Notes: generated from the letters alone by a model not told the origin. Numbered from the stretch's first letter, positions 1 to 8,111 are shown. The stretch: 11,048 bases of DNA from Saccoglossus kowalevskii (GCF_000003605.2 NW_003123412.1:26851-37898); one strand, 5' to 3'. A program made the numbers and translations.

Positions 1-90
1 CAACTATCAGTGTATTAGGCCACATTTTGTGTTCATTCTATATTCTGTATTCACCATTGGCTGCAAATTGTATTTTTTTGTTTTTGACTT

Positions 91-172
91 GTTTTTTTTT
101 TTTTTTTTTTTAGAAAAGTTTTTATTTTTTGTTTTATTTTTTAGATTGTAGTTTTTTTTTTTTTTTTTTTTT
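91..172. repeat. poly-T / T-rich low-complexity tract
   Basis: Two T homopolymers of roughly 20 bases each, separated by a T-rich stretch. On the minus strand this is poly-A, which could be the tail of an old retroposed element. I could not recognise a body beside it. Confidence 0.75.
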
Positions 173-535
173 AATTTCTTTCTGTAAAGACCCTTTTTAT
201 CCTTTCCTAAGGATTTTATGCGTCTAATAAAAATATACAAATATATACCGGTACTTATAAATAGGCAATATATTTCTTTAAATAGAATTTTAAAATGTTT
301 GATTGAGTCTCACAATTACAAAAAGACTCATTGACGTGTTTGATTAAAAATATTTTTAAAATAATCTCTATTATTGAGAATCTTAAAAACAAGCATGGGT
401 CCGTGAACAATTGTTCTGTAAAATAATTCCTTGTCTTACACTTTAAAGTTGTCAACAAAAATTATCCTGTGTATAATTAGAGAATATTCAAACATGTTTT
501 TCAAAGTTATTAATTAAAGCAACTCTCACAAAGAC

Positions 536-644
536 TACCGTCAAATCTGTATTAGAAGCCGCATCTCTGATAAAAGCCTTATCCCCTCTGTTGTATTGTA
601 CCATTTTAATAGAAGCCGCGGCATTTAATACAGATTTTACCGTA
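536..644. mobile_element. small MITE-like inverted-repeat element
   Basis: TACCGTCAAATCTGTATTAG (536-555) reappears in inverted form at 625-644, where the reverse complement reads TACGGTAAAATCTGTATTAA. The similarity extends inward to GCCGC. The outer bases are TA on both sides, fitting a TA target duplication. The core is only about 55 bases, with no coding capacity. AGAAGCCGC occurs directly repeated inside (554-562 and 611-619). The pairing is imperfect, so this is a degraded copy. Confidence 0.55.
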
Positions 645-1166
645 CTTGACAAACAGGTCCGAACCCACTGAAATAAATTGTCATGTGTAATTGCATGACA
701 GACTGACTGATAATTTACAATGTAATTGGATGTACTTCAACACAGTTGAACAAAAGACATAAGACTTTTCTAGTGTCTTTGGTTAAACCATAGTTTATTA
801 CTAATTTATACTGCTATATATATTCTCAATGGACATGAGGATTGTTTTTAAAAACAACAAATGAATGCCATGCTGTGTTGATACATATGCCTGAAAGCAA
901 GGATTTTTTCATGAACTCTAGAGGAAATTGCGTGATTGGCTTCTTGAAAATGATGATGAAGTGTCAAGTTTTCCAAAGTCACAGATATTTTGCAGATAAA
1001 TTGTTAGGTAATATTGATACAAACAGATACAGCATCAAAATGTAAAAAAATAAGCAGCTATTAATTTAACTGTATAAATATTAATGACTTCACGTCACGT
1101 ATATTTCACTTCATAATTTATGGTAGACATAATATGAATATAACATTTCATTTACACTTACTCCAG

Positions 1167-1396
1167 TATACTAGAGCATCATCATCATTGTCAGTTGGTG
1201 GAATTCGGCAACAATTTTCACTGCCAGAAAACATCCAGCTGTCCATGTATGGTGCAGAGTTTTTGCGTAATATCAAAGAGCATTTGACGGTGGATGACGC
1301 CGACCCTCCAGATGTCCAGTTCAATCCCTATGGATACCTATTTCTAGCGACTGAAAAAGGTGTACGACAGATGAAAACAAATTACGAGATTCAGAG
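1167..1396 (+). CDS. FOXRED1: FOXRED1 exon a (first visible)
   Basis: Acceptor is TTACTCCAG at 1158-1166 and donor is AG|GTATGT at 1397. The exon starts in phase 0 with [12 protein letters not shown] and covers residues 1-76 plus two bases of codon 77. [18 protein letters not shown] matches the segment that follows the FAD-binding N-terminus in FOXRED1. Open reading continues upstream to an ATG at 1134, but that stretch is the acceptor's pyrimidine-rich tract and has no family similarity. I therefore take 1167 as a splice boundary rather than a start codon. The N-terminal exons are not seen in 1-1166. Confidence 0.93.
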
Positions 1397-4300
1397 GTAT
1401 GTGTAACGATAAGAACAATTTACTAACTATTCCAGAATATATTTGTCATTATTATTTTATCACTTCTCTTCATCATTATCTTTTTATATTTCTCTGCTTT
1501 CATGCTTGAACAAAAACAATATAGTAGCAAATGGTCACAATTGAGATAAAACTAAGATTAAGGATATAGTAGATATTGTTTATTGCTATTGCAATTGCAT
1601 AGCACATTTCTGAAGTAACATTTTCTTTGAATCCCATCAAGTTATATATTTTTAGAAAGCTTATTTTTAAATAATATGAAATAAATATTCCAACAAAAAA
1701 TGGAACCGTCTAATCACATGACCACTGTGCAAATAGAGAGGTGTCATTTTCGAAATGACGCCACAGAAATGATGTTCACTGTACTTAGGGATACTATAAA
1801 AACTTTGTCCCTGTAAATCAGATTTGTAATACAGTAATCATACACTTGTCAACATCGGATATAAGGTGAGATTTCACTGACTTTCAACTAACCATATTAC
1901 AGACAACAATGTTCACCATAATATATAGCAGTAGGCAGAGAAATAGTTGATGAAAGCTGAGTTTGATTTCTAGATTATATAAAATATAAAGTATTTTAGT
2001 CTTCAAAATCCTTCATAACATAATTATTTATCTTTTTACATATTCTTGTTGCTAGGGAGCTTGGTGCTAAAGTAGAGCTCCTGACTGTCACAAAGCTCAA
2101 AGAAAAATTTCCATGGATAAATACTGATGGAATAGAACTGGCAAGTTATGGTATGTTTTTGGTTAAAACTCTGACTTTAAACTTAAAACTGTAATTTATT
2201 TTGTTTCTGCTTTCTTTCAGCTTGTTCTAAAAATACATCTGAGCTTTTCCCACTGACAGGTTTCTTGTTTATTTATCAAAGGTTTGAACCTAGCAATGTT
2301 GTCTCTGAGATGTCTCTGAGATGCTGAATTGTTCTAGTTACGGACATCAAATTACAATACATTGAGATACAAACACATTGAGTTACACAAATGACTACAC
2401 CCATACTAGTATTTTAGAAACCACGCCCACTTTTGAGAATCCATGTTTTAATTGTAATTCAATGTTCAATTAACAGTTAGCAGAACTTTGGGTTACAGGC
2501 AATACATATTTTTGTTTTTGTTTGAATGTCCAAATTTAGTAACTGAAACTTTAATTAACCGTTTACCAAACATAGATTTGTTGTTTTGTTTAACGATCAA
2601 ATTTAATTAACTGTTATTCTAACTTCGAGTTATGGAAAAACATAAAACGTTAAACAAAACAACAAATTGATGTTGGCCCTAAATTTAAGTTCAGTTTAGT
2701 GTTCAAATTAAAGTTCAAGTTGCTAAATGTGGATTTATGGTGCACGTAACTCAAAATTTTTGTATCTCAATGCTTTTATAACTTAATTGTTCATATCTCA
2801 ATATCAGTAACTTGAACAATTCAGCATATTGTTGTCTCCAGTCTATACTGGTCAACAAAATTACTCAATCTGGCTTTTTTTTATCAGAGTATAGAACCAT
2901 CTCGGTTAAGTCAATGCTGAGACATTTGACAATTTTTAAAAACTGTTTTTGTTTTTTTTAACTCAATGCTGAAGCACTTCAGCTTAGCATGATATCAATA
3001 CACACTTGTGTGCAACAGCCTAATCACAACTCCTATAATTATTTTCATGTATATTTCCGCCTATGACAAAACATAGTTCCTAATTTTTGTCACAGGCTTT
3101 GATTGTGATCTTTACTTAAGGCACTGCAAACGAGGGATGGTTCGATCCATGGTGTCTGCTCACTGCCCTTAAACAGAAAGCCAAATCACTTGGTGTACAG
3201 TATGTCCACGGTAATGTAACTGGATTCACAATAAAGAAAGACAAGATACCAAAAAATGGGCCATATGATCCATATTATGATAACAGAATACAAAATGTTA
3301 AGGTATGTGAGTGTTTTATAACTGTATTAAACAGCACCATCAATATTTGGGTTAAGGAATGATTTTAAATCCCCTCATCTTTTTTTTTTCAAAGAAAGTC
3401 ATTATGTTAATAGTTAAGAAATAATTAATTAAAAGTTGGATTCCCAGCAGAAATTCTGTCTGTACCAATTGAAATGATTGGATTGGATCTTCATTCTGCA
3501 AAGTGTTCATGCATAATGTAATACAGGTAACACCTGAATGGAGTGAAATGACCGGCGTAGTCACTAATGACAGTTACAGTGAATCTAAAGTAATAATATT
3601 AGGATTGAGTGTACATGTACATGTATAATGCTTTGGAATATTCTGTTGCTATCATTAAAAATATATATTGATGATATCCACATGAATTAGATTATGGTAA
3701 TGATGGATGTTAGATTTTCTTTTTTTCAGCTTACTGTTTCCGTGACAACATCAAATTCATTGTCAATACATACATGCAAGTATTGTTATATCTGTAGATT
3801 TCAATATTTGTAAATTTTACCATAGATTTCAATGCCAAATGGTCCAGAGGTGCGATCACTGGCTGCAACTGTGGTGGTCAACGCAGCGGGACCTCAAGCC
3901 GGTCATCTCTCAAAGTTACTAAAGATAGGAGAAGGGAATAATGAGATGTCGGTATCACTTCCTGTTGAGCCAAGGAAACGATATGTCTATTTTTATCACT
4001 GCCCAAGTGGACCTGGTTTGGATTGTCCACTTGTTGTTGACCCAACTGGAGCGTATTTCAGAAGGGAAGGACTTGGTGGAAACTTTATATGTGGCTTATC
4101 ACCTTCTGAGGTCAGTAAATAGTTCTTTATACTGTCTCTTTTCAACCAACAATCAAAATCTAAAAATGAACAAAATCTGATTGTGATCGTGACATTTTTT
4201 ACTCCCATGTGCGAAGCACAAAATGGGAGTCTTTGCAGTTAGTGTGTCTGTATGGGTATGTGTGTATGTGTGTATGTGTATGTATGTGTGTGTGTGTGTG

Positions 4301-7300
4301 TATGTGTGTATGTGTGTATGTGTGTCCGTCTGTTCCACTGATATCTCAAGAACTGTACATCAGTTTTTAATGTAACTTGGTGCATAGATGCTCTGGGCCA
4401 ATGAGCTCTTCCATGACTGTTCCACTGATATCTAAAGAACCACTCATTGGATTTCGATGAAACTTGGTGCATAGATGCTCTAAACTAATGCTAGGTTTTG
4501 ATCAGTTTTTGGTAAAAATTACCTAATCACTAATTACCTAATTTGCATAATGATTAGACAATTTTCGTTTTTTCCACTGATATCCCAAGTACTAATCATC
4601 ACATTTCGATGAAACTTGGTACATAGATGTCATAGGACACTGCACAGACCTGATAGTTTTTAGGGTAATATCAGTGCATATTAATTACCTAATTTGCATA
4701 ATTAATTCATTTTCAGCTTTTGATGTTTCAAGTAGTAAGTATTACATTTCAATGAAACTTGGTACATAGATCCTTTAGGACTATCCAAGAGACCTGATTA
4801 GTTGTAGGGTAAATAATTGTGCATATTAATTACCCAATTTGCATAATTAATTAATTTTCAGCTTTCACACTGATTTCTCAAGTACTAATCATCGCATTTC
4901 AATGAAACTTTTTACATGGATGCTGTAGGACAATAGACAGACCTGATTAGTTTGGGATTAAAATCTGTTTATATTAATTCCCTAATTAGCATAATAATTC
5001 ATAATTTTTTTTGGTTCCAATCACATTTCAATAAAACTTGGTACATAGATGGTCTGTTACATTGCGCAGACCTCATTAATTTTACATTCAAATCTGTTCA
5101 TATTAATTTTCTGATTTGCATTATTAGTTTTCAGCTTTTCCATCACTATCTCAATCAAGTACAAGTAATTATTTTTAATGTGTCTCCAATACTCTCAGCA
5201 CATGGGAGTTCTTTCTAAGCTTTCTTTGATTTTAGCATATCGCTTATGTGTGATTTTTCGAATGTTGATTTAAAGATCACCATACTATAGAATTACCCCC
5301 CCCCCCCCACCTCTCTTTTCCAATGTCCCCCTCAAAATTCATGACATACTTCCCAGGTTAGTTGTTATTAGCAACCACTTGGAGCAGAATCAATACATGA
5401 TGCAAATTTAGGTTGTCTGGATAAAACTACAACTGCAGTCGTTGTGTGGAAAATTCCATCAGACATGATCTAAGACAGATGACCCATCAATCCAGTAACT
5501 ATTGAATTTGGTCCATGGCTAAAGTTAATAAAGTTCCTCCTTACATCTGACCAACAAACACAAATATTACTTCATGAGTGTGTTTCCAATATCAGGAAGA
5601 AGAACCGAGCGTTAATAATCTGAATGTTGATTATGACTGGTTTGAAGATCGGTTATGGCCATTGTTATCAAAGCGTGTACAAGCGTTTGAGAATCTTAAG
5701 GTGAGATGTTTTCAGATTAACTGTTGAATTGAGTGGTGTCATTGCATGTATATTTTAGTACTCAAATTACCAGCTCATTTTAAAGCCCACTTTTTTTAGT
5801 TATGAATAATTTGAGCTATCATGAGAATACCTCAATTAATGAAAGCATATTATTATGTGTCTTTTTTTTTTACTGCTTGTAGTAAAATGTTTCAGAGCTA
5901 TACTGTAAAATACTTAATTTTCGCTATTTTCGCTGAAGGAATGATTCAGTGAAAATAAAATCCAGCAATATACCTTTTTTCTATATTTTACATTCAACTT
6001 TTCAAAAATCTGTGAAAATAAATTCCATACAAAACAATCAAAAAGTCTTTTCAGTGAAATTAATTCCAGCTAAAATAAAGTATTTTACAGTAATTCATTA
6101 GAACAAAATGGCCGCCATGTTTGAAGAAGTCTGTCCATGCACAACCAAGATCAAGTTTTGTAATGGCAGATTTATAGCACTAAAATGGCTGCCATCTTGC
6201 ATCAGATCACAAACATGCATGTAATTTTGAATGTATTGACCTAGTCTTCACACTTAGTCCAATTGACGATTTATGAGTTCTTTGTAAAGAAGAATGTTTA
6301 TTCCATTTCCACTGTAGGCGCACACAGTGGGGTCACTGTATGGTCTATCAGAATATACGAGATGCAATATAGAGAAATGTATTTAACAAATCTGTATCAT
6401 TCCATACTGAAAGTTCATAATCAAATACTTAGTCAAGAAATAATTCAAAATAAATTTTATATTCCTATTTTCTAATTAATTCAATTATTTTTAATTTATT
6501 TGTTATCTGTCAAATCAGTTTGAGATTATTTCTCACAGCTAACAAGCGGAAAGTTGCATCACCACAGTCCAGCATAACAGTGCTTGTAATCTTGTTGTCA
6601 TAGTTTTCTCAAAAATAGGAATTACTGTAAAAGTAGTTATTTTCATTGACATTTAATTTCACTATTTTGATATTTTGAGCATGTTCACTGTGTTTTAATT
6701 TCACAAATTTGTCAAGGAAACAATGAGTTTTATTGTTTTTTAACATGTTCACGTAGATTTAATTTAGCGGATTTTACTTATTAGGGAAAATAGCGCAATT
6801 AAAATCCAGTAAAAATTAATCCATTTACAGTACCGTTTTATAGTAACACAATTGTTTTCTTGTCATTGCATATAAATTGTTGTACCTACTCAAAGACCAA
6901 TAGATAGTTCAACAAGTATCGTTTTGCCTAATGTAAAGGCTGTTACTTTCCTATATTTCCACCAATCAAATAATCAAAACACAAAACACTCTGGCATCCT
7001 CGTAAAAATCATCATTGAAGAGCGGCAACATTTATTGTTTTAACTTTGACTGCAATATCAATGCCCGTTAATACTATACTGTTTCTTTAGATGGGAAATC
7101 CATCTCCTTTTGATAGTTTACATTTTCAAATAATGTATTAATAAGTGCTTGCAGAATAGCCTTTTAATTTTGATATTTCTGTGCAAAATTGATTTTTGAC
7201 CCCACCGTATGCGAACTTCAAACAGTACGATTAGCACAAATGGCGCATTTGCAGCGTCCTAACATGGTAGAATAGAACTTGGAAAACATCAATTGTTGAA

Positions 7301-7752
7301 CATTTCATATTTTGTATGAGGTTTATATAGCTACCTTGTCTACTATTAATAAATCAACACATTCAGAGCAAGCGATATTCAATCAAACGTGTTCTAATTC
7401 AAAATTGTATTGGAAAACTAGATAGAGAAATTAAAAATGTCAAAATATGTTATTTTTTCAGCTGTAATCATTTTCAAAAATCTCAATTTTTTTACAGTTA
7501 AAATGTGCGTGGGCTGGTTTCTATGACTACAACACTGTAGATCAAAATGCTATCATCGGGGGACATCCAGTCATTTCAAATTTTTTCTTTGCAAATGGAT
7601 TTTCTGGTCATGGAATTCAACAGGCACCGGCCATAGGCCGAGCTATGAGTGAACTGTTACTTGAACAGAGCTACAAGACAATTGATTTGTCAAGATTTGG
7701 TTTTCAGCGATTCATTGACCAGCAACCACTCCCCGAGATGCTCGTTGTATAA
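1167..7752 (+). CDS. FOXRED1: FOXRED1, FAD-dependent oxidoreductase domain protein 1 (5'-partial, six exons)
   Basis: The spliced reading frame encodes 383 residues that follow vertebrate FOXRED1 along their whole length as I remember it. FOXRED1 is a mitochondrial flavoprotein of the D-amino-acid oxidase/DadA fold and a complex I assembly factor. Visible landmarks, numbered from the first residue here, are: [16 protein letters not shown] (9-24), FPWINT and ASYG in exon 2, [10 protein letters not shown] in exon 3, VVVNAAG (185-191), [10 protein letters not shown] (215-224), AYFRREGLG (245-253), [10 protein letters not shown] (303-312) and [14 protein letters not shown] (330-343). The last is the FAD-contacting C-terminal motif of the family. 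Human FOXRED1 is 486 residues, so about 100 N-terminal residues, including the GxGxxG FAD motif and mitochondrial presequence, lie outside. All five introns are GT-AG, every junction keeps frame, and there are no internal stops, so the gene looks intact. Its substrate is unknown, and family membership alone does not reveal one. Confidence 0.95.
1397..2055 (+). other. FOXRED1: intron 1 of this window
   Basis: A 659-base GT-AG intron splitting an arginine codon (phase 2). It is AT-rich. I see no exon, RNA gene or clear mobile element in it. Confidence 0.85.
2056..2150 (+). CDS. FOXRED1: FOXRED1 exon b
   Basis: Acceptor is TTGTTGCTAG, ending at 2055, and donor is TATG|GTATGT at 2151. The first G completes the arginine codon split by the previous intron, and 31 further residues follow (78-108). 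The final G is the first base of a split glycine codon. The peptide contains [19 protein letters not shown] and ELASY, which line up with the EGAKV, KFPWINTEG and ALASYG stretches of human FOXRED1 as I recall it. Confidence 0.93.
2151..3120 (+). other. FOXRED1: intron 2 of this window
   Basis: A 970-base GT-AG intron splitting a glycine codon (phase 1). More than half is the fold-back element at 2321-2827, preceded by a tandem 11-base duplication (TGTCTCTGAGA at 2300-2310 and 2311-2321). The remaining 3' third holds two TCAATGCTGA direct repeats (2911-2920, 2963-2972) and T-rich sequence. Confidence 0.85.
2321..2827. mobile_element. fold-back / long-TIR non-autonomous element
   Basis: ATGCTGAATTGTTCTAGTTAC (2321-2341) and its inverted partner at 2807-2827 match at 20 of 21 positions. 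Further in, the inverted similarity resumes with CATTGAGATACAAA and TGAGTTAC modules, spaced a little differently on the two arms. A second, perfect 20-base inverted pair lies inside (2576-2595 with 2648-2667, ATTTGTTGTTTTGTTTAACG). The element therefore has nested inverted arms and no coding capacity. Related TTGTCTC sequences lie just outside both ends and may be remains of a target duplication. The class cannot be fixed from one copy. Confidence 0.7.
3121..3302 (+). CDS. FOXRED1: FOXRED1 exon c
   Basis: Acceptor is TTTACTTAAG, ending at 3120, and donor is AAG|GTATGTGAG at 3303. GC completes the split glycine, then 60 codons follow (residues 110-169). [14 protein letters not shown] is the clear family signature. 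The second half, including a run rich in K, P, Y and D (about 145-160), is the least conserved part of the protein, and I could not match it residue by residue. A CACAG at 3091-3095 is a possible earlier acceptor, but using it would add 25 bases and break the frame. Confidence 0.92.
3303..3825 (+). other. FOXRED1: intron 3 of this window
   Basis: A 523-base phase-0 GT-AG intron. It contains a GTACATGTACATGTAT palindrome-like stretch near 3610-3625. Immediately before the exon, the acceptor context is duplicated: TAGATTTCAAT occurs at 3795-3805 and again at 3823-3833. No other element was recognised. Confidence 0.85.
3826..4110 (+). CDS. FOXRED1: FOXRED1 exon d
   Basis: Acceptor is TTTTACCATAG, ending at 3825, and donor is GAG|GTCAGTAAA at 4111. 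Phase is 0 at both ends, with 95 codons (residues 170-264). It carries the FAD-domain strand VVVNAAG (185-191), the [15 protein letters not shown] core (215-229) and [13 protein letters not shown] (244-256). By counting on the human sequence from memory, the second arginine of FRREG (R249 here) corresponds to human R352, where a complex I deficiency variant is known. Starting the exon at the ATG at 3832 would drop two residues that fit the family, so I place the start at the splice site. Confidence 0.95.
4237..4327. repeat. TG/TATG microsatellite
   Basis: Interrupted (TG)n with TATG variants inside the left part of the hairpin-ended element. Translating it gives Thr-His or Tyr-Val repeats that should not be read as protein. 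Confidence 0.95.
4328..5190. repeat. tandem ~130-150 bp degenerate monomer array
   Basis: Recurring landmarks show the period. AAACTTGGT-like boxes followed by ACATAGAT or GCATAGAT sit near 4373, 4460, 4613, 4755, 4905 and 5033. ATTTGCATAA-like boxes start at 4541, 4692, 4837, 4985 and 5114. CCACTGATATCTCAAG-like boxes start units near 4335, 4421 and 4573. Spacing is 129-153 bases except for a short first unit of about 87. Monomers differ by many substitutions, so the array is old or was assembled from diverged units. Confidence 0.85.
5296..5308. repeat. poly-C run
   Basis: Thirteen consecutive C followed by ACCTCTC, in intron 4. The minus strand is a G13 run. Confidence 0.9.
5596..5700 (+). 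CDS. FOXRED1: FOXRED1 exon e
   Basis: Acceptor is CCAATATCAG, ending at 5595, and donor is AAG|GTGAGATG at 5701. The 35 codons (residues 265-299) are in phase 0. The peptide starts [24 protein letters not shown] and ends RVQAFENLK in the frame. It matches the human pattern of an acidic linker, a D-[YH]-[DF]-F-x-[DE] stretch, W-P, and RVPAFE-LK. Confidence 0.93.
5901..6092. mobile_element. TA-flanked MITE (192 bp)
   Basis: TACTGTAAAATACTT (5901-5915) is perfectly inverted at 6078-6092. Allowing two mismatches, the arms extend to about 25 bases, ending in ATTTTCGCT or ATTTTAGCT. TA at each outer edge fits the TA target duplication typical of Tc1/mariner-type insertion. The interior has repeated GTGAAAATAAA-TTCC-like words and no coding capacity. 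Confidence 0.8.
6623..6832. mobile_element. second TA-flanked MITE of related type (210 bp)
   Basis: TACTGTAAA at 6623-6631 is inverted at 6824-6832, and weaker similarity continues inward (AGTAGTTATTTT against TGGATTAATTTT). The outer dinucleotides are TA. The interior contains TTTAATTTCAC- and GGATTTTACTT-like words reminiscent of the element at 5901-6092. It looks like a diverged relative rather than a recent duplicate, because arm identity is confined to the outer nine bases. Confidence 0.6.
7498..7752 (+). CDS. FOXRED1: FOXRED1 terminal coding exon f
   Basis: Acceptor is a long pyrimidine tract ending TTTTTTTACAG at 7497. The exon gives 84 residues (300-383) and a TAA at 7750-7752. It encodes [19 protein letters not shown] and [20 protein letters not shown], the C-terminal FAD-cradling part of the oxidoreductase domain. 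N327, in [10 protein letters not shown], lines up by counting with human N430, a residue altered in a reported FOXRED1 patient variant. This rests on memory of the human sequence. The last dozen residues ([10 protein letters not shown]) do not resemble the human tail. Confidence 0.95.
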   Translation, partial: LKCAWAGFYDYNTVDQNAIIGGHPVISNFFFANGFSGHGIQQAPAIGRAMSELLLEQSYKTIDLSRFGFQRFIDQQPLPEMLVV

Positions 7753-7834
7753 CAATGGATCAACTGTGATATAAGTTATTTACTTTTTGACACTTACCGG
7801 TATACATGTATGTAAACACATACAAATAGGATAC

Positions 7835-8100
7835 CCTGTCTGTATGTCTATGTTCATTCCACTGATACTCAAGAACCAATCATCAGATTTTGATGAGCGT
7901 GGTACATAGGTGTTTCGAGGTAATGCACAGTTTTTAGTAGAAATCATATAATATTAATTACTACCGGTAGTATCTAATTTCCATAATAATTAATCATTTT
8001 TAAGCCTTTCCATTAATATCTCAAAAACTGTTCAACTCCACAGACCTGATTAGTTCTAGGTTAAAATCTGTACATATTAATTATATGCAATCAAATTTAT
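7835..8100. repeat. dispersed copy of the intron-4 monomer family
   Basis: It shares ordered landmarks with the array at 4328-5190: TCTGT then CCACTGATA-CTCAAGAACC, GATTTTGATGA, GGTACATAGGTG, TATTAATTACTA, CATAATAATTAAT, then CAGACCTGATTAGTTCTAG and ATATTAATTA. It is in the same orientation and represents nearly two units. I see no hairpin or ACTCCCATG terminus, so it is a fragment. Confidence 0.75.
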
Positions 8101-8111
8101 CCCTTTTTAGC

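Larger units (their letters stand above)
1..1166. other. upstream intron sequence, no recognisable exon
   Basis: AT-rich non-coding sequence upstream of the first visible FOXRED1 exon. I looked in it for the expected preceding exon (a stretch ending like VVERD-TY before a donor, or a GxGxxG motif) and did not find it. It contains long T runs between about 91 and 172 and a small inverted-repeat element at 536-644. The open stretch at 842-1045 begins at a TTG and has no family resemblance. Confidence 0.7.
4201..5209. mobile_element. non-autonomous element: hairpin end, microsatellite, tandem monomers, 12-bp inverted termini
   Basis: The left end ACTCCCATGTGC (4201-4212) is matched perfectly in inverted form at 5198-5209 (GCACATGGGAGT). 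The left end also folds on itself: ACTCCCAT and ATGGGAGT (4201-4230) enclose a GTGC-GAA-GCAC hairpin. A TG-rich microsatellite follows, then tandem degenerate monomers up to the right end. There is no coding capacity. This order resembles Helentron-derived elements (DINE/HINE) and the bivalve 'pearl' elements, both of which combine short inverted termini, a terminal palindrome and internal tandem repeats. The assignment is by structure only. Bases flanking both ends are T-rich and show no clear target duplication. Confidence 0.7.
4111..5595 (+). other. FOXRED1: intron 4 of this window
   Basis: A 1,485-base phase-0 GT-AG intron, two thirds of which is the hairpin-ended repeat element at 4201-5209. 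Behind it is a run of 13 C (5296-5308) and then about 290 bases with no recognised feature. Confidence 0.85.
5701..7497 (+). other. FOXRED1: intron 5 of this window
   Basis: A 1,797-base phase-0 GT-AG intron, the largest seen. It contains two short TA-flanked inverted-repeat elements (5901-6092 and 6623-6832), two ATGGCNGCCAT motifs near 6109 and 6184, and otherwise AT-rich sequence. No additional exon is needed, because FENLK from exon e joins LKCAWAG without a gap relative to the family. Confidence 0.85.

Noticed and set aside
255-458. Minus-strand 67-residue open stretch, and the Lys-rich one at 7-240
   Set aside because: The composition follows AT-rich and poly-T sequence, with no domain-like pattern.
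842-1045. 67-residue + strand open stretch
   Set aside because: It begins at TTG, shows no protein-family features, has no fitting splice sites, and lies in what should be intron.
3096-3120. Earlier acceptor for exon c after CACAG at 3091-3095
   Set aside because: It would add 25 bases and shift the frame out of EGWFDPW.
3941-4208. Overlapping open stretches on both strands at exon d
   Set aside because: They are out-of-frame shadows of the FOXRED1 exon. The real frame matches the family and has both splice sites.
4153-4472. Minus-strand Thr-His repeat proteins
   Set aside because: These are translations of the TG microsatellite in the intron-4 element.
4201-5209. CRISPR array
   Set aside because: The repeat units are long, diverged and contiguous with no unique spacers, and this is animal DNA.
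6318-7215. Possible large element bounded by inverted GTGGGGTCA (about 6327 and 7198)
   Set aside because: Similarity is about 15 of 17 bases and does not extend. There is no target duplication and the interior has no coding sequence, so chance is a fair explanation.
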